Part shown: in pieces, positions 26,697 to 37,400 of the stretch
Layout: every line of letters begins with the position of its first letter
How positions within the stretch are numbered: the stretch's first letter is position 1
Source of the DNA: Lachnospiraceae bacterium
GTDB taxonomy: Bacteria; Bacillota; Clostridia; Lachnospirales; Lachnospiraceae
Length of the DNA: 64,000 bases
Assembly (NCBI GenBank): GCA_024403355.1
Contig: JAKSRW010000004.1
Span: 54,231 to 118,230 of the forward strand
Direction: 5' to 3'
The notes under the pieces: model-generated
Seen by the model: only the letters and a program-made list of their open reading frames with translations
Database searches by the model: none
What the model was told of the DNA's origin: nothing
Program-made: the position numbers and the translations under genes

Positions 26697-27179
26697 ATGA
26701 AGCTAACAAAAAGAAATGCAATTGAGATAGGACGATTTTTTGCCTGTACGGCTGCTATTGTCCTTATGATATATATTCCGTTGAGAATGAAAGCAGCCGC
26801 TGCACTTATGAATCTTGAAAATTATGCTAAGGCCTGTACAGAAGCCTTTGCGGAGGATATCGACAGTAAAGGTATGATTGAACTTAATGATTACGAAAGA
26901 TTTGTTACGAAGCTTCAGCTGACAGATACTGCGTATGATATTGAGTTAAAAGTAGGAAGACATCTGAATACCGTAGAAGGAGATGGGTTTTACGAGGTGT
27001 TTTACAACAATGAGATAGCTGATTCTCTGTATTTATACGGCAGCTTTATACTTAAGAAAAAAGATATGGTTACAATAAATATTAAATCCGGGAAAGGCTC
27101 TGTAATGGCAAGTATTTTAGCTTTGTTCGGAAAAAACGGGGCGTTGACCGAGGAGTACACGATAGGATGGAGTCATTAA
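26697..27179 (+). CDS. Pilin-like membrane-anchored protein, Tad locus (paralogue group B)
   Basis: 160 residues. The N-terminus MKLTKRNAIEIG is almost the same as the previous gene, followed by a helix (RFFACTAAIVLMIYIPL). The outer domain includes LNDYERFVTKLQLTD and GDGFYEVFYNNEIADSLY followed by a Gly and KKKDMVTINIKS. The same order occurs in the protein at 28321 (YEAFTERIAGTD, CGFYENFYTDEI, QNDIISITLA), so the two are paralogues. Ribosome site is weak. The stop overlaps the next start by 13 bases. Resembles TadE/TadF-like minor pseudopilins in size and layout only. Confidence 0.6.
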   Translation: MKLTKRNAIEIGRFFACTAAIVLMIYIPLRMKAAAALMNLENYAKACTEAFAEDIDSKGMIELNDYERFVTKLQLTDTAYDIELKVGRHLNTVEGDGFYEVFYNNEIADSLYLYGSFILKKKDMVTINIKSGKGSVMASILALFGKNGALTEEYTIGWSH

Positions 27180-27592
27180 AGGAAGCTTTGCTTATTGCTG
27201 CCGCTGCGATGGTTTTCTGTTTGGCGACAGCAGCATTTTTGAACATTAATCAAAAGCTTGAGATATCCTCTCGCATGGTAAATGATACGGCAGATCCGTA
27301 TCATTCACTGGCTATGGAGCTTGCGGCAGGGTCTGTAAAGGCAGGAAAGACCGACATTGCCTATGATCGGGGAATATATACAAGAGAAGAACTGATAGGG
27401 GCATTGCTGGCGGACAGACTTGATTGTGATATCAAAATAGGAGATATGCTGATTAAAACGGAGTATTATAATTTATCTCAATTTGAAGACTTAAAGCTGC
27501 AGCTTGCGGATAAGTATTTTGCAGAATACAGCTACGATGAAAGAGGAAGGGTGATTTTTATTGAGTTCAGTTCTGTTAGAGCTGCTGATTAG
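27167..27592 (+). CDS. Small membrane-anchored pilin-like protein, Tad locus (group A-like)
   Basis: 141 residues: an N-terminal helix almost from the start (ALLIAAAAMVFCLATAAFL), then a polar outer domain with TREELIGALLADRLDCDIKIGDMLI. The C-terminal strand EYSYDERGRVIFIEF matches the ends of the proteins at 25566 and 26164. It lacks the KRNAIEIG motif. Start overlaps the upstream gene by 13 bases, with GAGGAG about eleven bases before; end overlaps the M50 gene by 32 bases, so it is tightly coupled to both. Confidence 0.55.
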   Translation: MESLKEALLIAAAAMVFCLATAAFLNINQKLEISSRMVNDTADPYHSLAMELAAGSVKAGKTDIAYDRGIYTREELIGALLADRLDCDIKIGDMLIKTEYYNLSQFEDLKLQLADKYFAEYSYDERGRVIFIEFSSVRAAD

Positions 27593-28328
27593 CAGTCTGC
27601 TGTCTGCAATAGTGTCTATCCCTTTGACTGTTATTATCCATGAAGTCGGACACCTTTTAGCTGGCCTGCTGTCAGGATACCGGTTCTTTTATATAAAGTT
27701 CTTTGCTTTGGCTATATATATGAATTCTGCGAAAAAAGGTTTTGAAATCAAATCGCAAAGTCCGATCGGGCAATGCATTATGTATTCGGAGGATAGTGGG
27801 AAAAAGCCCTTTGGACTGATACTCGGCGGATGTATTTTTAACGGAATTATAGGATTAATATCTTTGGTATTTTCTTTTTCTGATGATCTACATCTGCTTT
27901 CAATACTCTTTCCCTTTGCTGTAGTGAATATTTCTTTGGCTGTTTCCAATACCTTTAGTAATTCGCTGTACTGTGACGGAAGGACCTTCAGGGAATGTGT
28001 GAACAGTGTTCAGGATATGATTGCATATAATAATATAATGCAGATTACCAGACATTTGGAATGCGGATTTACGCCGGCGCAGCTTCCGCAGGTTCTTCTT
28101 GAGCATTACAGCGGTGACAGCAGAAGTTCGATTTCTTCGGAAATAGAGATATACGCATATCTGAAGGAAAAGGAGATTTTTGCAGGGGAAAGCAGCTGTG
28201 ATGAAAAATGCAGACAAATGCTTTGCAGGCTTGAGGGATATGATGAATCGTTGGAAATAAGGGCTTTTGTATTAAAAGAGAAAAGCTTTTTCGAGAAAGC
28301 CGCGAAGGAAAGGAAAAGTATTGGATAG
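27561..28328 (+). CDS. M50 (site-2-protease-like) membrane metalloprotease in Tad locus
   Basis: 255 residues. The first membrane helix carries the zinc motif HEVGH (27-31) in VIIHEVGHLLAG, as in M50 intramembrane proteases. Further helices follow (about 85-105 and 112-130), then SNTFSNSLYCDGRTF, where Asp139-Gly140 is placed like the third zinc ligand of the M50 NPxxDG motif. The last 90 residues are a charged cytoplasmic tail. Start is TTG at 27561 with AGAGGAAGGG upstream, overlapping the previous gene by 32 bases; its end overlaps the next by eight. Position among pilin-like genes suggests it processes one of them or a regulator; this is inference. Confidence 0.75.
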   Translation: MSSVLLELLISSLLSAIVSIPLTVIIHEVGHLLAGLLSGYRFFYIKFFALAIYMNSAKKGFEIKSQSPIGQCIMYSEDSGKKPFGLILGGCIFNGIIGLISLVFSFSDDLHLLSILFPFAVVNISLAVSNTFSNSLYCDGRTFRECVNSVQDMIAYNNIMQITRHLECGFTPAQLPQVLLEHYSGDSRSSISSEIEIYAYLKEKEIFAGESSCDEKCRQMLCRLEGYDESLEIRAFVLKEKSFFEKAAKERKSIG

Positions 28329-28776
28329 TTTAGGGAAGATTACGGATATTGTTCTGGTCTCTTGTGTTATGTTTCTTATTCCGTTTAGCTGGGGGAATGG
28401 TGAAATGTTTGTTCTTGCACAGGAAAAGCAATATGAAGCAGTTTGTGACTATATTTCTGATTTATCTAAAAAGGCATACATAAGTAAAAGCAGCTATGAA
28501 GCATTTACAGAAAGAATAGCAGGAACAGATGAAATCAAAGGTATAGAGATAGAGCACAGACATTATGTTGAAAATATTGAAGACGGCCGTAGCTGCGGTT
28601 TTTATGAAAATTTCTATACTGACGAGATACTGAAAGAGGTATATGAATTCGGAAGATATGATTTTTCTCAGAATGATATTATTTCCATAACTCTTGCAGG
28701 TAAAAACGGTTATTTAACAAAGGTACACACGGTAGACGGATTAGTGATTACGGATAACGGAAGGATAGTTGATTGA
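28321..28776 (+). CDS. Pilin-like exported protein, Tad locus (paralogue group B)
   Basis: 151 residues. N-terminal hydrophobic helix (ITDIVLVSCVMFLIPFSW), then an outer domain sharing an ordered set of motifs with the protein at 26697: YEAFTERIAGTDEIKGIEIEH, CGFYENFYTDEI, YEFGRYDFSQNDIISITLAG. It lacks the KRNAIEIG start, so either it is anchored differently or it is exported by Sec. TTG start overlapping the M50 stop by eight bases, with AAGGAAAGG upstream; its own TGA overlaps the next TTG by four. Confidence 0.6.
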   Translation: MDSLGKITDIVLVSCVMFLIPFSWGNGEMFVLAQEKQYEAVCDYISDLSKKAYISKSSYEAFTERIAGTDEIKGIEIEHRHYVENIEDGRSCGFYENFYTDEILKEVYEFGRYDFSQNDIISITLAGKNGYLTKVHTVDGLVITDNGRIVD

Positions 28777-29639
28777 AGGCATATCAGTTCTGCATTATTT
28801 TTATGATTTTTTCGGTCACAATGATGCTGTTAAGAGAAGAAAGTATAAATGAAGAGCTTCAGGTAAAAAATCTTCTAACAGATAATAAAACACTGTTTGA
28901 TAAGGCAGTAGATGCTGCGGTAGACAGGCTGAGGGCTTACAATGAAAATGATTGGGAATATGCCGCAGATGAGGCCGTCAGTTCCTTTTATGACTCATTA
29001 TACGCATCACTTGACATTATGGATTCGCCCGACGGAAGGGAGAGTCTGAAATTATATATACCTGCAATAATTATTAGTGACAATGAGGGGTATTATGTGT
29101 ATTTTACCGAAGACGTTAGCGAAAATGACTTTAAGGAATTAAAAATCAGGCGTTCTGAAAAGCAATATTACATATATTCCGAAAGTAATGCACCGGAAGG
29201 AAAAAGAGCTACAGATTTTATAATGCGATTTACCGGAAAAGAAAGCTGTATTGTAAGTGATTTTGCAGGGGTACTCGGCAGTAAAATGCAGGTGTTCGAC
29301 TATGGCGGAAATGAAAATAGTGAGCTGACAGAGTTGCTGCTAAAAAATAATTATTATTCAATACTGACGGATTTGGAAAGCTTTGAATTAAAAAGAAGGG
29401 AACTAATGGCCGGGATGATAGAGAATTCGCTGAAATACTATTGTAATGTTCATAACAGTATGGCTCATCAGAATGGAGTGGAGTATGAATTCAATATACC
29501 TGATTATGACGGAGAATTGTTTCTTCAGGCCGCGGACGGGGTAGCATTCTGGGCATTTTTCCAGGGCTATCCAATAAAGGGAAGCGATAAATTTTACAAT
29601 TGCTTTACTGTATCAAACGCGCGTGTCGTTGAAAAATAA
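28773..29639 (+). CDS. Membrane-anchored Tad-locus protein of unknown family
   Basis: 288 residues: an N-terminal helix (about 3-20, AYQFCIIFMIFSVTMMLL) followed by a long outer domain that begins with a predicted helix rich in Asp/Ala (LFDKAVDAAVDRLRAYNEND). The domain contains IPAIIISDNEGYYVYF and IIISD/YYVYF strands and ends with FFQGYPIKGSDKFYNCF. Anchored proteins of this size that follow TadBC and pseudopilins in Clostridia are uncharacterised. TTG start with GGAAGG upstream, overlapping the previous stop (TTGA). Ends 22 bases before the secreted 577-residue protein start. Confidence 0.6.
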   Translation: MKAYQFCIIFMIFSVTMMLLREESINEELQVKNLLTDNKTLFDKAVDAAVDRLRAYNENDWEYAADEAVSSFYDSLYASLDIMDSPDGRESLKLYIPAIIISDNEGYYVYFTEDVSENDFKELKIRRSEKQYYIYSESNAPEGKRATDFIMRFTGKESCIVSDFAGVLGSKMQVFDYGGNENSELTELLLKNNYYSILTDLESFELKRRELMAGMIENSLKYYCNVHNSMAHQNGVEYEFNIPDYDGELFLQAADGVAFWAFFQGYPIKGSDKFYNCFTVSNARVVEK

Positions 29640-29661
29640 TAATTTGGGAAGGAAAGAGAAG

Positions 29662-31395
29662 ATGAATAAGCTTATAAAAACGCTGTCAAAAATTTTGGCT
29701 TTGTTCTTTGTATTTATTATTGTAACTAACAGTTCTGGTTTATATCAGATAAATGCAAAGTCATCGGCCGGCATGAAGAACCTTGAGCTTCAAAAGAGAA
29801 TAATCACAATAATTAACGGTAAAAAAACGGCAAACGGTAAGAAAATTACGGTAAAAGTAAAAGAATCCGGAGCTGTAAGCGTAAACGGAAAAATTATTAA
29901 GGCTGCCGGCGTTAATAAGTATGCAAAGAAATATGGAATAAAGAAATCTGAGGCCCAATATCTGCTGGCATGCCTGAAGCTTGGAATAATTGATAAAAAA
30001 GACATAAAGAATTGTAAAAACGAAATAAACTATAAGGATTTACTGATAGTTCTTTCGAAAACAGAGGAGCTTATATACGGAAATCTTTTTGATCCTGAGG
30101 ATATTGACTGCGTAATGAACAATCGAATATCAAATATAGACAAAGTAAGCAATAAGGATGAAAAGGAAGCTATCTGCAGGGCTTATATGTCGGGCTATTA
30201 TGTCGGGACCTCGGACGGATATTATTCAGGGAGAAGAACTATAAAACTGAAGTCTGTTCCGTCGAAAAAAAGCGTAGAAAAGCTGCTTGATAAAATTATA
30301 AATAAAAATAAGCGATACAGATTTTCGCCGGACTGGCAGCTGTTGAGAGTATCTGATAAAAAGCTGCCTAAAATGGCAAAATACTATGAGTATATACTGG
30401 AGGATTATCCTAATGCCTTCTACGACAGAGAGTTTGAATTTATGCAGAAGACCGCACTGGTCATTCCCGGAAAGCTTTCGGAGGAATTTGGCAGTCGTGA
30501 GATTAAAATAAGAAAAGCAGGCTGGGATAATATTCTGAAATACCTAAAATACGATTACAGGGCAAAGGCTATATTGAAATATCAGACCGATCTTGAAGCA
30601 CATAAGCAGATAAGGATGGATGATTCCGGGGTTATAAGACTCATGTCCCAGTATGTATTTCCTTCTGAACTGAAATCATTTATCAGCCTTCAGAAAAAAG
30701 AACGAATGAAGGGGGCGGTTAATTCATATTCCGATTTGGGGGAAATGCTTAATCGGGCCGTTGAATATTCCTATAATGTCTTTAATGTTGACTACAGAAA
30801 TATAGAAGAGCGGGAGCTGTTTTATGCGGGTAATTCGGTATACGCATTTGATAGTGACTATATAAGCGATTGTATTAAAAACGAGACAATTATTGAGTGT
30901 GACAGGGTTATTGCGGATCCGTCTGCGATATATTATCAGCTGAATTTAACTCATAACAGACTGCAGGGCTATGTAATACGTCTCTATGTTCATTACCGGA
31001 TAGTAAATGATAACGGAAGCGGGGACAATTCCTTAGTCTTTAATCAGTATGCTGATGAAAGAGGAGCATCACTCAGAAGCGTAAAAGCGGATAAAAGCGG
31101 ACTGCATTACAGATGGAACGGAAATGACGGTGAATGGCGGGACGGGTATTTTGATGTGTCCGTGTCGGCCAAGGACGGTATACTCTACAGCTACTATGAT
31201 CTTGGTAGCGAGAAGAATTTTGTTACGGAAATGATGGGAGGACCGCGATATAACTATGCCCGTCCGGGTGGAATGACCTTTAAGGGGGCGGTATATTGTG
31301 AGGAAGCTTTTGGAGAATACTATAATGATAAGCCGGAATCTGATTATAATACCTTACTTAACAGATATAAGAGTAAATACGGTATGTACAGGTAA
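29662..31395 (+). CDS. Secreted Tad-locus protein, 577 aa, unknown function
   Basis: Signal peptide: basic MNKLIKTLSKI, hydrophobic LALFFVFIIVTNSSGLY, then QINAKSSAG with a likely cleavage after NAK/A. Residues about 75-135 (YAKKYGIKKSEAQYLLACLKLGIIDKKDI, INYKDLLIVLSKTEELIYG) resemble an S-layer-homology-like or similar helical repeat, which could hold the protein to the cell wall; this is a weak match. The rest, rich in Tyr and Lys, ends with a beta-rich region (DGYFDVSVSAKDGILYSYYDLG). ATG at 29662 follows GGAAGGAAAGAG. No sortase motif. Followed 39 bases later by the giant secreted protein gene. Confidence 0.65.
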   Translation: MNKLIKTLSKILALFFVFIIVTNSSGLYQINAKSSAGMKNLELQKRIITIINGKKTANGKKITVKVKESGAVSVNGKIIKAAGVNKYAKKYGIKKSEAQYLLACLKLGIIDKKDIKNCKNEINYKDLLIVLSKTEELIYGNLFDPEDIDCVMNNRISNIDKVSNKDEKEAICRAYMSGYYVGTSDGYYSGRRTIKLKSVPSKKSVEKLLDKIINKNKRYRFSPDWQLLRVSDKKLPKMAKYYEYILEDYPNAFYDREFEFMQKTALVIPGKLSEEFGSREIKIRKAGWDNILKYLKYDYRAKAILKYQTDLEAHKQIRMDDSGVIRLMSQYVFPSELKSFISLQKKERMKGAVNSYSDLGEMLNRAVEYSYNVFNVDYRNIEERELFYAGNSVYAFDSDYISDCIKNETIIECDRVIADPSAIYYQLNLTHNRLQGYVIRLYVHYRIVNDNGSGDNSLVFNQYADERGASLRSVKADKSGLHYRWNGNDGEWRDGYFDVSVSAKDGILYSYYDLGSEKNFVTEMMGGPRYNYARPGGMTFKGAVYCEEAFGEYYNDKPESDYNTLLNRYKSKYGMYR

Positions 31396-31434
31396 ATCAG
31401 ATAACAGGGTATATGCTTTTTGTAGGGAAGCGGA

Positions 31435-34400
31435 ATGATTGTGAAAAGACCGGGGGAGCAAATGAAGGAATTCGTAAAAAAAGGAATAGTATTTACAGTC
31501 AGGCTTGTTATTATGCTAATGCTGACAGTTATTATTATGAGCCTGAAGAATTACCATGTAAAAGCCGATTACAGCTTTTCATATGAGAATGACGGCGGAG
31601 ATACCGTCATGGTTACTGTCAGCGGAATTAATAACAATAATTATATAAGATTTCCTTTCGGATATGAAACGCGAGGGGCTTATGTAAGAGCAAAAATAGA
31701 TACTGATATGGTAGACGGACCGGACACCTGGGTGTGGTTGTGCGAGGACGGACCGGCAGGAGGCTGTAAGGATAATACTCTCGGTGTTAAAGAACATAGT
31801 ATGTTTTGGTTTACCAGAAATGATTTTACGGATACGGAAGCGGACGGAACAACTCGTGTAGGCGTTATGGTTTCGGAATATCTGCAGGATTATATGAAAA
31901 GATTCTATCCTGCGGTAGCGGCCTATAATTTTAGACATGAGATTCAATGTGAATTTGTCTGGTGCTTTTCGGTACAGGCTCTTGCAGATACAATTGTTGT
32001 AGGGAAAAAGCCTGACGGAAGCCCTGTTACCATCGGAAGCAGAATGTCATTGTCTGAAAACGGAAAAGGACTGGTAAGAACAGCCGCTTTTAATATTCCC
32101 GCAGACGGGGGAGCTGACCTTAATGCAGCGGTGAGCGGCTTTGATTTCAGAAAGAGAATATCTGCAGCGGTAAAATATCATTACGGAAACGGCAGCGGAC
32201 TGAATGAGTATCTTTGTTACAGCTATGATGATATGAAGCGTGCACAGCTTATTCTTGCAAGAGATTTTATGGGAGATGCTTCTCTTGCGACAGGCTTTGC
32301 ATCAATAAATTCGGATCAGTCATCTTTTTGGAATGCATGGCAGGTAGTCAGAATTGATGCTTCTGTGAGTAATGAGTGCAATGTGCATATCGGCTTTTAT
32401 GATGTTAATGCAAAAGAGCCTGTAGGGGATATTATTTCTGAAGGATTTGCCCAGAATGTATATGAGAAGAACAGTAAAAATAAACTGTTAAGCGACTGGA
32501 AAAAGTATATCGGAAGTAATTATCAGGTGGATGTAAAAGACAGTATGGCCGGATATCCGGCTTATCAGGTGGCGTACGATAATAGTATGCCGGCCTTTAA
32601 GAATGCAAAAACAGCCATAAAGGGCTATGATCCTTCAAATCCTGATCATAGTCTCGGAAGGCTGTCTGCAGCAGGAGATATATATTATCTGAATACTGTG
32701 CCTGATAGAGATAATCTGCTGGTATGGATTCCTTTAATTAAGCAGGTACGGTTAAAAATCCACTTTTATGAGCCTGAGAATGAAAACAGCAGCTTTAAGG
32801 GGGACTATTCAACCTTTGAAGCAGGTTATGTTTCGCAGGGAAGTGAAATAGGAGCCTTAAACATTTTAAACATCTTCAATGAATTTAAGAATGACATAAG
32901 CAGAAAAGCTGCAATGTCAGAATATGAAATCGATTGGAGCAGGGGAAAAAGCTATTCGGCTAAGGGATTTTTTGCGGTAAGAGGAGATAATCCCTATATA
33001 TCCTTTGATTACATACAGGCAGGAGGAGCGGAGGTTCACCGCTTTTCAAACAGTGTTACGGAAGTATCCGATCCGTATTTTTACCTGAATACAAATGCAA
33101 ACGATAATAAATATACTGTAATCTGGGTGCCTGTATGTAAAAAGAAACAGTCGGCAGAGGTATATTACTCATATTATGATTCTGTATCGGGAAAGGCAAT
33201 TACGATTGATAATCAGCTGTACAGAAATGCAGTTCCCAATTTGGCTGAGAGAAAAGCAGAAGGAGTCTTTACGGGAATATATATACCGGAGGGCTATCAT
33301 TTGTATACTGCAATCAGTGCGGATTTCTATGCTACTGACAGTATAAGTGATATTAGGAATCCTTTGCCTTTAGGAACAGCAGGGGCTGTCGGAAGCGGTG
33401 AGTATGACAGTGTCATTGGAAGATATAAAATAAATGCTGTACCGGATAACGAATATATTATGATTCGGATACCTCTCGAAAAAAAGAAGACAGTTTCATT
33501 TACTGATGTGTATGCGCATTATTTTTATTATGAAAACGGTGAAGCTAAAAGAATAGGAACTAAAGGGGTAAAGATAGGGCAGCTTCAGCAGGGAGTAAAA
33601 AAACAGAGTATAGATATAGGCTCGGTTCTGGAGATTCCCGCGGCCTATGAATATAAGGGCGGAGAAATAATCATTCCTTACGGAGATGATTTATCTATGG
33701 TGGCAAACAGGATAGAGGCAATTGCATCTGATTCGGTATTAAGCGGAAGTAAGGAGGGATTCCCGCCGACGGTAACAATAAGATCGGCAATTCCCGAATG
33801 CAAATATATATGTGTATGGATTCCGCTGGTGAAGAAGGTAAGCAGAACAGAGCTTAGTATTCAGTTTATAGATGCAAATACCGGAGTAAATATAGGGAAA
33901 AATCTGTCACTGGATACAGTAAGCAGAAATACGGTATTTGCTCCGCTTAATTACAAAGATGAATGTCTGTCGGGTATTAATGTTGAAGGCAGTTACAGTC
34001 TTGATTTGTCAGGCTGTTACGGAGCTAAAGCAATCTATTCAGAGGATAATGATATAGCAAATATAGCCTACAATGAAGCTGAAAAATATAAGAAAATCAC
34101 TTTTTCAAGCCAGTCGCTTTGTAAGTTTATAATTCCGGCAGGTGAAGGTGAGGTTCTGTCTGTGAAGGTGTTTGTTCCCTTAAGCTACAAGGAACAGCTA
34201 AAGGATAAGGACAGAAAGCTGAGAATAGTATATTATAATGCGGATTCAGAACAGAATGAAACCATAAAGACAGACGGTGATTATATTATTCCTTCTGTCA
34301 ACGGATGGTATGTACCCGGCAGAATAAGCGAAAGCCTGATTTATAACGGAAAAAGATATAACAGATCGGTTTCGGATTCGTATGTGTATTTTGCAGCTGA

Positions 34401-37400
34401 TGAAGGTTTTCTCAATACGCCGTTCGGAGAAAGAAATATACTTGAACAGGGAAGGTTTGAGGATAAGGAATACGGGCGTTTTACCATAAACAGGACTGCA
34501 TCGGAATACCTGCTTTATATAGGTATGTCTGAAGGAAAGACAAGTATATCTGCTGCATTTATTGATAAAAATACCGGAGCTGTTATTAAAATATCAAATG
34601 ATGAAAAAGTATTTAAAAATACTATGTCTTTATATGAATTTGATGCGGAACAGATTATATTTTTTAATGATAAAGCCTACAGACCCTGCGATAAGAAGCA
34701 TGAAGCAAAGGCGGCATATAAAGTAAGGGCAATATACCCGGCGTTTGAAATAACAATGTTTCCGGACTATGACTGGCCTGAGACAAGATTGAGTTATTAC
34801 GGTGCAAAACAGTTTTTCACTCTTGATAAAGAAGAATGCTATATGTTTGGAAGTGCGGGAAGTGTTTTAATAAATATTGGGGATAAAAACATATCTAAGC
34901 TTTATCTTTTTATTCCTTGTGATGTTATCAAGCCGGTTGAGATACACTGTGTTTCTGAGGATGAAAAGGATTCTGTTGATTTTCTTGAATCCTACAGCCT
35001 ATATATTGCTGAAGGAGAAAAAGCAGAGAAGGAGCTGACAAGTCTTTTAGTGGATGGTGTAGAATATACCCCCATGCTGAGCGGCAGCCTTGCAATAGCC
35101 GGGAAGGATATATGTGACGCAAAGCCGGAGGCTGCGGGAGCTGAATTTAGATACAGATATTGCAGGAAATGCTTCGGTACGGGAAAAGAGGGTGTCAGTT
35201 ATTGTAAAAATTGTACTTCGGGGGCAAATATTGACAATCCGAATACTTACACACTTTATACCAGACATAAGAATTATTATTCTGTTGACGGACTGAGCGA
35301 AAGTGAAGCTGACTGGATAATAAATAATGTCCGTTGGAGACCGGGATTGGAATTGTCATCAGGCAGTCTAAGACAATGTGAAAGCTGTGGAAAATGGAGT
35401 GAATTTTATACATATTCATCTTACCATGGGAAGTCCTATTATTATACGGGATTCAATTCCTACGGTTATTTTTCAAACAGCTTTGAAAGGAATTGTTCGG
35501 CATGTGACGGAACCGGCTATGAAAAAGTGGAAATCTATAAGAGTGCTGTATGTCCGGATTGCAAAAAGAGCTATTATTCACCGAAAAAGCATCTTATAAG
35601 CAATTCGGAGGAAAGCAGATATTTAACATCGGTTGAATGCATGTTAAAGGAAGATATCAGAAAAATTTGTGAAAACAGTATATACAAAACGCTGTCTTAC
35701 AACAGTGCAGAAAAATCCGGATATAAAATAATAGAGTCATCGGTAGAATATAACGAAGGAAAATATATTGCAGCTACGCAGGATACGGCTTATGTATACG
35801 GACACACTGTAATGTATGCATTATATGCTGCTGAGGCACAAAATGTTATTGTAAAATATGTTTCTTTAGATTCTGACGGTGATATTGATAAGCTGATAAA
35901 GGAGTGTGAAGGAGATAAAGTAAATTATGACCGGGAATATATCTATAACGGTGAGAGTGAACTGACGGTTGAGGGCGTAAAGTATACTGTAACGGGAAAG
36001 GATGCTTTACTGGTTTACGGAAATAACAGCTACGAGGATTTCAGGGACTACGGAAGAACAGATATGGGGCAGCAGCTGATATATAATGGCAGCGGTAAAT
36101 GGACAACTAAAGGTAAATATAGCTCAAAGGAAGATGCTGTATTGTATATACCCGTAAAAAGAACTGAAATTCCAAGCAGAGTAGTTTATATTAGTGTAAA
36201 CAGCGACGGAAAAATGGAAAGTATTCTTAAGGCGGAAGACGGACCGGCCGTATGTCCGGGTGATTATTATATTTATAACAGTCTGCTCTATTTAGATGAT
36301 AATAAAGGAAATGTATACAGTATCAGCAGCAGGCTTTTACCTCTGATAGCCTACGGCGGTCAAAATGCCTACGACCTGATAGACAGAAACAGACCTGATA
36401 ACAGCTGGATGAAGGTTGTACGCAGGGATAAAAACAAATGGATGTCTCAGAATGTGCTGCCGGAGGTTAATGAACTTACACTGTTTATTCCAATGGAGAT
36501 GGAGCGTAGATCGGAAGCTCCGAAAATAGAAGCACAGGAGGATATAGAGGTTAAATTTGCAGGGCCCAATGCATATGCTGAAGTTAAAGCACAGGATGCA
36601 TCAGGCTTTGATGTTAACAGAGCCATTCCGTCTTCCGAAGGTATCTATTCCGAAGTGAAGGCAAGCAGATATATTCTTGATGCGGCATTCAAAAATATCA
36701 CCGGTGAGAAGGAATATAGGGTAGTGGTTGAACAGCCTTATAATATTATTGATTTAATTACAAAAAAAGAACAGACGATTGTCAAGAAAAGAACGGTTAC
36801 AGTTAAAAGAAATTATTCCTACTGGACTATCGACCACATCAGATATTATCGGTTAAACAATGCGGTTATAATGAATGATTCTCTTGTCGGCAGGCCCGAC
36901 AGGAAAAATATGACTGTAGATTTTACAAAATTATTGAGCATGGATGCTGATAGTCCGGTGCATATTCCTTTAATATCAGATGAGAGGTATACGAAAGAGG
37001 AAGAGCATATTAATGTTTTGGAGCTTACACATTTGGAATTGCCGACGGTTGATGTATACATTAATGATACAAGTGCGGATATTGATGAGCTAAGTGAAGC
37101 TGTAGCTTTAGCGGCAGCAGAAAAAGCGGTAAAGGAAATTAAAGTAAAAAATGACGGAATGAGCTTTGACGGGAATATTGTTATGAATTCGGAATGGTGT
37201 GACCGGGCAGCAGAGAGACCAAATACTGATGCTATAGCTGCACCGGAGCTTCTGACCGGAAGGTCGGAGGATATAGAGATTCCCAGGCAGACTCTAAACG
37301 GCTGCTATGAATCATCGGGTTCGGTGACTTATGTTCCGGTGACAATTATTAACAGTATGCCTGAAAACAGCAGGTATTTGATTGAGAATATCAACAGTGT

